Part shown: positions 59,230 through 64,000 of the stretch, piece after piece
How positions within the stretch are numbered: position 1 is the stretch's first letter
Layout of the letters: each line of letters opens with the position of its first letter
From: Epiperipatus broadwayi
Taxonomy: Eukaryota; Onychophora; Udeonychophora; Euonychophora; Peripatidae
DNA: 64,000 nt
Direction: 5' to 3'
NCBI GenBank assembly: GCA_028023455.1
Contig: JAQFVV010006342.1
Coordinates: forward strand, 1,761,001 to 1,825,000
Translations under genes and position numbers: made by a program
Notes under the pieces: model-generated
Seen by the model: only the letters and a program-made list of their open reading frames with translations
Databases searched by the model: none
Told to the model about the DNA's origin: nothing

Positions 59230-59538
59230 CCAAAACTGTCTAAAATTCCATGTAGTTGTGGTAAATTTTATGTAGGCCAGAGTAAATTTAACCTTAATGA
59301 AAGGGTTAAGGTTCATATAAGTAGAGTTAAACATAGGTATCTTAACTCAGTTTTATATATTCATGAATTGAATACAGGTCATAGAATATTGTTTAACAAT
59401 GCTTCAGTTATTTTTTATGAAAAGAATGAGTTAAAAAAAAGAATAAAGGAGACTTTGATGATAAAACTCCTTGATTCTGAGGCTATCAATCTTATGAAGA
59501 TTTCTTTTGATATTAAGGGAAGGTGGAGTTTGAAATGA
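59230..59538 (+). pseudogene. GIY-YIG-like endonuclease C-terminus of PLE 2
   Basis: The frame has no start of its own. It begins PKLSKIPCSCGKFYVGQS, where CSCGKFYVGQS corresponds to the second half of the GIY-YIG motif (Y-[VI]-G-[QE]-[ST]) with the PLE-typical pair of cysteines before it. The helix ERVKVHISRVKH with its Arg and terminal His follows, matching the R...EH region of PLE endonucleases. It then reads through HRILFNNASVIFYEKN to IKGRWSLK and a stop. It is 102 residues, so only the endonuclease of an element whose RT is missing. It is distinct in sequence from the endonuclease of the neighbouring PLE. Confidence 0.75.
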
Positions 59539-59595
59539 ATTATGGGAAGGTTTGTTTGTTTGTGTGTATATATATATGTTTTCCTTTAGCTTGAT

Positions 59596-59644
59596 TTTCA
59601 CTTGAGAAGGTCTATTTGTAGTAGATGAAACCATGGTTGTGTAA
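59596..59644 (+). ncRNA. Decayed hammerhead in 3' tail of PLE 2
   Basis: Stem I UUUCAC/GUGUAA (one U-U mismatch), box UUGAGAA where CUGANGA is expected, stem II GUCUA/UAGAU, GAAA (59627-59630), stem III ACC-AU-GGU, cleavage UU. Stem III is identical to that of repeat family Q. Two box substitutions predict loss of activity. Confidence 0.5.
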
Positions 59645-59735
59645 GGATTTTGGTAAAATTTTGGATTTAATCTAGCATTGTATTGTTTTATGGTTTTGCA
59701 TATATATATATATATCACTAACCACTGTTAATTCA

Positions 59736-60787
59736 TTGTTCAAGGGTATACTTTATAGTTTAAAAGATATGAGAGCTAGGGGTCTTATAAATAATAATGT
59801 ATATAACTTTTTAGTACCAACCAAAATTCATCCTAGTAGTTTTTATATTTTGCCAAAGATTCACAAAACAGGTTGTCCAGGCAGACCTATTGTATCTAGT
59901 ATTGGTAGTCCTACAGAAAATATTTCAGCATATGTTGATAATGTTATTAAATTTATTCCACCATCATTTAATTCTTATGTTAAAGATACTACTCATTTTC
60001 TTTGTGTGTTAGAAAATATTAAATCTGAATTACCAGATGATTGTTTTTTGGTTACTTTGGATATTGTATCACTATACACAAATATACCTCATGATGATGG
60101 AGTTGAGGCTATTAAATGTGCTTTACAAGATAGAAAGTATGATCATGGTCTTATTACTACTATGGTTGAATTAATATATTTGGTTTAAGAAATAATTTTT
60201 TTACTTTTGATTCTAGATACTATTTGCAAAAACAAGGTACTGCAATGGGTACAAAGATGGCACCAAGTTATGCAAATATTTTTATGTCAAAACTAGAATC
60301 CTCTATACTTGATAATGCTAGGCTGAAGCTTCATACTTGGCTTAGATATATAGACGACATTTTCATGATATGGCCACATAATGAAGGTGAACTTCATAAT
60401 TTTTTAAGTTATTTAAATAATTTTAATAAAAATATTAATTTCACAATGAACTTTTCAAAATCAATTGCTCATTTTCTTGATGTTGAAGTTATTTACACTA
60501 ATAGAGTTCTTACTACTACTGTATATAGGAAACCAACTGATAATAACCACTATCTACATTTTTATAGTAACCATCCTAAACATTTAAAGGCTAATATTCC
60601 TTATAGTCAATTTTTAAGAATGAAGAGGATTTGTAATGATGAGAAATTTCTTCAACAAAATAATAGTATTTTATATAATAGATTGGTCAATACGAGGTAT
60701 CCTAAGACATTGTTAGATAACGCAGTAAGGAGATCTTCTTTAATTGATAGAAACTTCTTTTATCTAAAAAGAGTAAAAAACAATTAG
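59736..60787 (+). pseudogene. PLE 1 reverse transcriptase, frameshifted
   Basis: The first segment (59736-60188) contains FYILPKIHKTG..GRPIVSSIGSPTE, the hallmark N-terminal RT block of PLEs, then LVTLDIVSLYTNIPHDDG, which holds the first catalytic Asp in a D-x-x-x-L-Y-T-N-I-P context. A frameshift at about 60180 leads into the second segment (60224-60787) with QKQGTAMGTKMAPSYAN, the catalytic LRYIDDIFMIW and SIAHFLDVEV..VYRKPTD. PLE reverse transcriptases are related to telomerase and copy the element RNA at a nicked target. The segment starts at codon 1 only because upstream sequence is lost. Confidence 0.88.
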
Positions 60788-61435
60788 ATGTTCCACCATT
60801 GGTTCTTACTTTTAGTAGAGATTTACCTAATATTAACCGGATATTGGCAAAACATTTTAACATATTACACTCCACAGATTATTTAAAATCTATTTTTTCT
60901 GATCCACCTAAGGTTGTATATCGAAAACATAGATCACTTAGAGATATACTTGTCAAAACAAATTTTATTAGTAGTTCTGTACAGGAAAAAGGCTCCACAT
61001 GAGGATAAAAGATGTTTTACATGAAAACATATTATTGTGACAAAAGTGGTCTTTAGTACAAAGAATCGTAATTTTAAATGGTATATTCATAATTATGTTA
61101 CATGTAAAAGTGTTAATTTGATATATTTGATAGAGTGTAGTAGATGTTTAAGCCAGTATATAGGTGAGTCAGCAAATAGTTTACATGTCAGAATGACTAA
61201 TCATAGATTTGACATTTTGCATAAGAATGAAGATAGACCGGATTCAAAACACTTTAATTTACCGAATCATTCAATTGATGATTTAAGAGTAGTAATTCTT
61301 CAGGAAGGTTTTTCTTCTACAAGGGAGAGAAAACAAAAGAAGAGTTTTTTTATTTTTAAATTCAAGACCTTAGAACCACATGGATTGAATTTAAACATTG
61401 GAACTATTACATCTCTGGGTTACCTGGTCTCCTAA
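60788..61435 (+). pseudogene. PLE 1 linker and GIY-YIG endonuclease, frameshifted
   Basis: The frame continues at about 60790-61002 with VPPLVLTFSRDLPNI and VVYRKHRSLRDILVK, the conserved PLE connector. After another break the endonuclease (to 61435) has CKSVNLIYLIECSRCLSQYIG, giving the IYLIEC and QYIGES halves of the GIY-YIG motif with the PLE cysteines. VRMTNHRFDILHK supplies the Arg and His helix, and the frame ends TITSLGYLVS. The enzyme would nick target DNA to prime reverse transcription. A TGT-rich CFTCKH zinc-like pair is visible between the breaks near 61010-61025. Frameshifts make this copy non-functional. Confidence 0.85.
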
Positions 61436-61982
61436 ATGATTTTTATATGTGAGTTTTTAATGTGAAAATTTTCTTATATGAGATTTTTTATGTAAAAATT
61501 GGTTATATGGATGTTTATTATCTGTGTTTAATTGGTATATAGATAAATAATTAATTGTTATAAATTATTGTACTTTGCACTAACTATAATTTTTGATTAA
61601 AATGTATAAGTATTTTAGTTTTTAATGAATATTAATGTGAGCACAGCTATTTTTTGTATGTGAGCATAGTCTAATTTTTGTATGTATGCACATATGTATA
61701 TTTTAATTTTGGATTTTTTATTTTTTTTAATTTATTTATTTATTTATTTTTATTTTTACTTCAAGTTAAATAGAATTTAAGCTTGATTAGGAGGAAATGT
61801 AGTTTTTATCTTTGTTTGAATTTTGTTTTTTTCTTTGTTTGAATTTTGTCATTGATTGGGTAGATATTCTGTGTTACATTTTGTGACCAATCAGGGAGGG
61901 TTTGTTAAATTTATAATCTTTTATAATCTTTTATCAAATCTGTAATTTTTGATTATCGCCATTTTACTGTGTATTTTTTTTT

Positions 61983-62030
61983 TCTTTCTGATGAAAACCA
62001 GTCCTCTGGTTAAAATATAATATTATTTCT
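61983..62030 (+). ncRNA. Decayed hammerhead-like motif in 3' tail of PLE 1
   Basis: CUGAUGA at 61988-61994 is followed by a perfect stem II AACCAG/CUGGUU with loop UCCU, then UUAAAAUAUAA where UCGAAACGU-like sequence would be expected. C-to-T and G-to-A changes at two CpG positions would explain the loss of G12. Stem I is weak. A related, more decayed copy (CTGGTGAAAACCAATGTCC) ends the repeat at 63570-63850. Confidence 0.4.
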
Positions 62031-62070
62031 TGGATTTATAAGTCTTTTTTTGTTTATATATATATATATC

Positions 62071-63569
62071 TTAATGTCAAGCTTTTAAGTAATCACCAGA
62101 TATGAAATTGAAAAATAAATGATTTTATATATATATTTTTTATTATTATATTTTAATATTAATTGATAACAATGAATATTTAAATCCAGTATGAAAATTG
62201 AAACCAAAAACATGCACGCGAGGATATAATTCGTTTGATCTCTTTTTTAAAAAAAGAGAAGAAAAGTAAATGATTTCTTTTTAAATAACTTTTTCTTTTT
62301 TAAAAAAAACACTATTCTACATTGGAATTGAATTTAACTGTTCCGAATTAAAACCTATGGATTAAAACTTATGGATTAAAAAAGTTTATAAGAAAAATAT
62401 TTTAATTTTCTACTAAATCTATAAAAAAGAATAGCAATAGAAAAAGAACATTTATTTGAGTTATTGGAAACTATGTTATTTTAAAACTTCATTATTCTAC
62501 ATATATATATATATAAAGAATCTTACAATGTGCTGTGAGTAGAATAATTTTGTATTGTAAAGGTTTCGAAACCAACTTTCATGCTAATATAAGATATTTA
62601 TTGTGTGGAACGTCTAACAGAGAATGGAGAATAAGAACATCAATCTTCAAAGGATAAATATTTTATCTTATATCAACCAAATGATTGGATAATATTAATA
62701 ATTTACCTAATTTAGGATAAATAAATAATTGTTGTGTGGAGAACCCCATTAGGATTATGAACTACGGACTTAAAGATTCATTCTTAACTCAGGAAAATAA
62801 GTTTTTCTTTCTTTATTTATTTATATATATTATTATTCATATTACTTTAATATGTTTAATTTTATTATTATTATTTTTAACTTCAAATTTGGCATCATTT
62901 CATTTCTAGTAGGAATATTCAAATTTAATTTTATGAACATAAATTGAAAGTTTGACAAACTTCATCAAAATTAGATGAAGTATAAAAAAAGGTTATTATT
63001 TAACAGATATTAAAAACAGGATTATTATATTTATTATATAATATAATAAACACATAATGTATTTATTTTATTATAAATGCATATAAAATAAGTTATACAA
63101 TTGTAAATAGTACTTATATATTGATAATTATGAAACATATGAATAAAGACTGTAAATAAATTAATAAGTTATTTAAATTATTAATTTTTGAATTTATATA
63201 TTGTTTTATATATCTGTTAATATGAATTATATTCTTTACTTTTGAAAAGTTTATTATGGTGTGAAATTTTATCATAGGGTTTTGGATGGGAATATTATTT
63301 ATTAATCTCTTGAAATGATAAAATTCATCCTTATTTTTCATTAATATTTTATTTATCTTTTACATTATATTTTTTATTGTTTATAAAATATTAAGTTATT
63401 AATTTGATCTCTCTGCCTAATCATTATTACATTATATTATATATTTATAAATAAATACATAATCATTATTAGCTACATAACAATTATATATATATATATA
63501 TATATATTATAAATATCAATTGAATATCATTTAATAGTCAATGCTTATATAAAGGCATATTAGATAATA
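62071..63569. other. AT-rich stretch, nothing recognised
   Basis: A 75-codon minus-strand frame at 63114-63341 is Ile/Asn/Lys-rich low-complexity and not supported as a gene. (TA)n at 62501-62516 and 63484-63509. Confidence 0.5.
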
Positions 63570-63860
63570 ATTTGTTTAAAATCATCCCTGAAAAGAGCTA
63601 ATTGCAAATTCTCCAATGAGTTTGAATATCGTGACATAATGGTGACTGAAAGAGGGATAAGAGATGGATGAACTAGTCTAAATTATATCAAAATTTATTT
63701 AAAAATTATTGAGTTAGCATAGTAAAGATGGATGTAATCATGGACTTAGCATTTCATCATTTCATTTCCAGCATTCTATATGAAGACCCAAAGTCCGATT
63801 GTAGTGAAATGCATACCCTCTTTCTGGTGAAAACCAATGTCCTGTTATATATATATCTTA
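63570..63860 (+). repeat. Dispersed repeat, copy 2 (related to 42235-42520)
   Basis: It aligns with the first 280 bases of the repeat at 42235. Its end, CTGGTGAAAACCAATGTCCTG then (TA)n, resembles the 3' tail of PLE 1 (CTGATGAAAACCAGTCCTCTG), so this repeat may be a PLE-derived fragment or may have captured such a tail. Confidence 0.5.
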
Positions 63861-64000
63861 TTGATAATAATAAAAATGGATTATTTGTTTTGTGATATGA
63901 TTGCAAACATAGAAAGGAAAGCTTTCATGGGAAGAATATATTATATTATTGGTATAGAATTGGTAGAATATGTGATGCTAAATACACTAGAGGAGAAGGT

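Larger units (their letters stand above)
59226..59705 (+). mobile_element. Penelope-like element fragment 2 (C-terminal endonuclease and 3' tail)
   Basis: It starts right after (TA)n following the RTE tail and ends before (TA)n at 59701. It holds the end of a GIY-YIG-like reading frame and about 160 bases of 3' non-coding sequence with a decayed hammerhead. Confidence 0.7.
59712..62058 (+). mobile_element. Penelope-like element 1 (5'-truncated, frameshifted)
   Basis: It is bounded by (TA)n at 59701-59715 and 62059-62070. In order: reverse transcriptase, linker, GIY-YIG endonuclease, and about 620 bases of 3' non-coding sequence with a hammerhead-like tail. The N-terminal part of the PLE protein is missing. 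At least three frame changes separate the open segments (59736-60188, 60224-60787, 60799-61002, 61037-61435). Confidence 0.88.

Noticed and set aside
58766-59334. Minus-strand frames opposite the RTE tail
   Set aside because: Antisense shadows.

Overview
The window looks like a repeat-dense, very AT-rich intergenic stretch of an invertebrate (metazoan) nuclear genome. I find no convincing host protein-coding gene, no tRNA or rRNA gene and no prokaryotic gene organisation. The evidence for an animal genome is the mixture of elements: a complete RTE-clade LINE, two Penelope-like elements (PLEs), several long-LTR elements, hAT-like and TA-duplicating TIR elements, and short repeats carrying hammerhead-ribozyme cores. 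Molluscs or another lophotrochozoan would fit, but the sequence alone does not fix the phylum and I hold that placement loosely.

Layout. 1-5146: most of a minus-strand LTR element, with one LTR cut by the window edge, a coiled-coil gag-like ORF, a basic ORF and three tandem arrays inside the complete LTR. 6416-11415: a non-autonomous hAT-like element split by a 4.3-kb LTR retrotransposon with two 1.48-kb LTRs, a PBS, a PPT and a decayed gag. 11.8-15.6 kb: tandem and inverted short repeats with hammerhead cores, then an LTR-end foldback. 16.5-20.8 kb: a long LTR-like repeat (copy A). 21.8-22.3 kb: a dispersed repeat shared with the first LTR element. 23.6-24.9 kb: three foldback families, two with hammerhead cores. 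27.1-36.4 kb: two inverted copies of a 2.6-2.8-kb LTR-like repeat enclosing a foldback and two further LTR-like repeats. 36.95-37.38 kb: a second cluster of the main ribozyme repeat. 38.58-41.75 kb: a complete RTE LINE with a 10-bp target duplication and one frameshift. 47.5-48.5 kb: a TA-flanked TIR element. 48.5-49.6 kb: a third ribozyme-repeat cluster. 52.7-53.1 kb: a hAT MITE with a perfect 8-bp duplication. 58.8-62.1 kb: a chain made of a 5'-truncated RTE tail, a PLE C-terminal fragment and a longer PLE, each bounded by (TA)n. The rest, notably 42.9-47.5, 49.6-52.7 and 53.1-58.7 kb, is AT-rich sequence in which I recognise nothing.

The most interesting content is a set of hammerhead ribozymes (HHRs). 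One repeat family (three clusters, monomer about 430-470 bp) has, in at least five copies, the core CUGAUGA, a 4-5-bp stem II and GAAA, a tiny palindromic stem III, and a two-part stem I that shows compensatory changes between copies. A pol-III-like A/B box pair lies downstream of the cleavage site. This is the architecture of retrozymes and of the schistosome Sm-alpha SINE-like repeat. Three other short repeat families and the 3' tails of both PLEs also carry complete or decayed hammerheads, so at least four sequence-independent ribozyme lineages share 64 kb. Almost every retroelement junction sits in (TA)n, and in one ribozyme copy the (TA)n tract has grown inside stem-loop III at the cleavage position.
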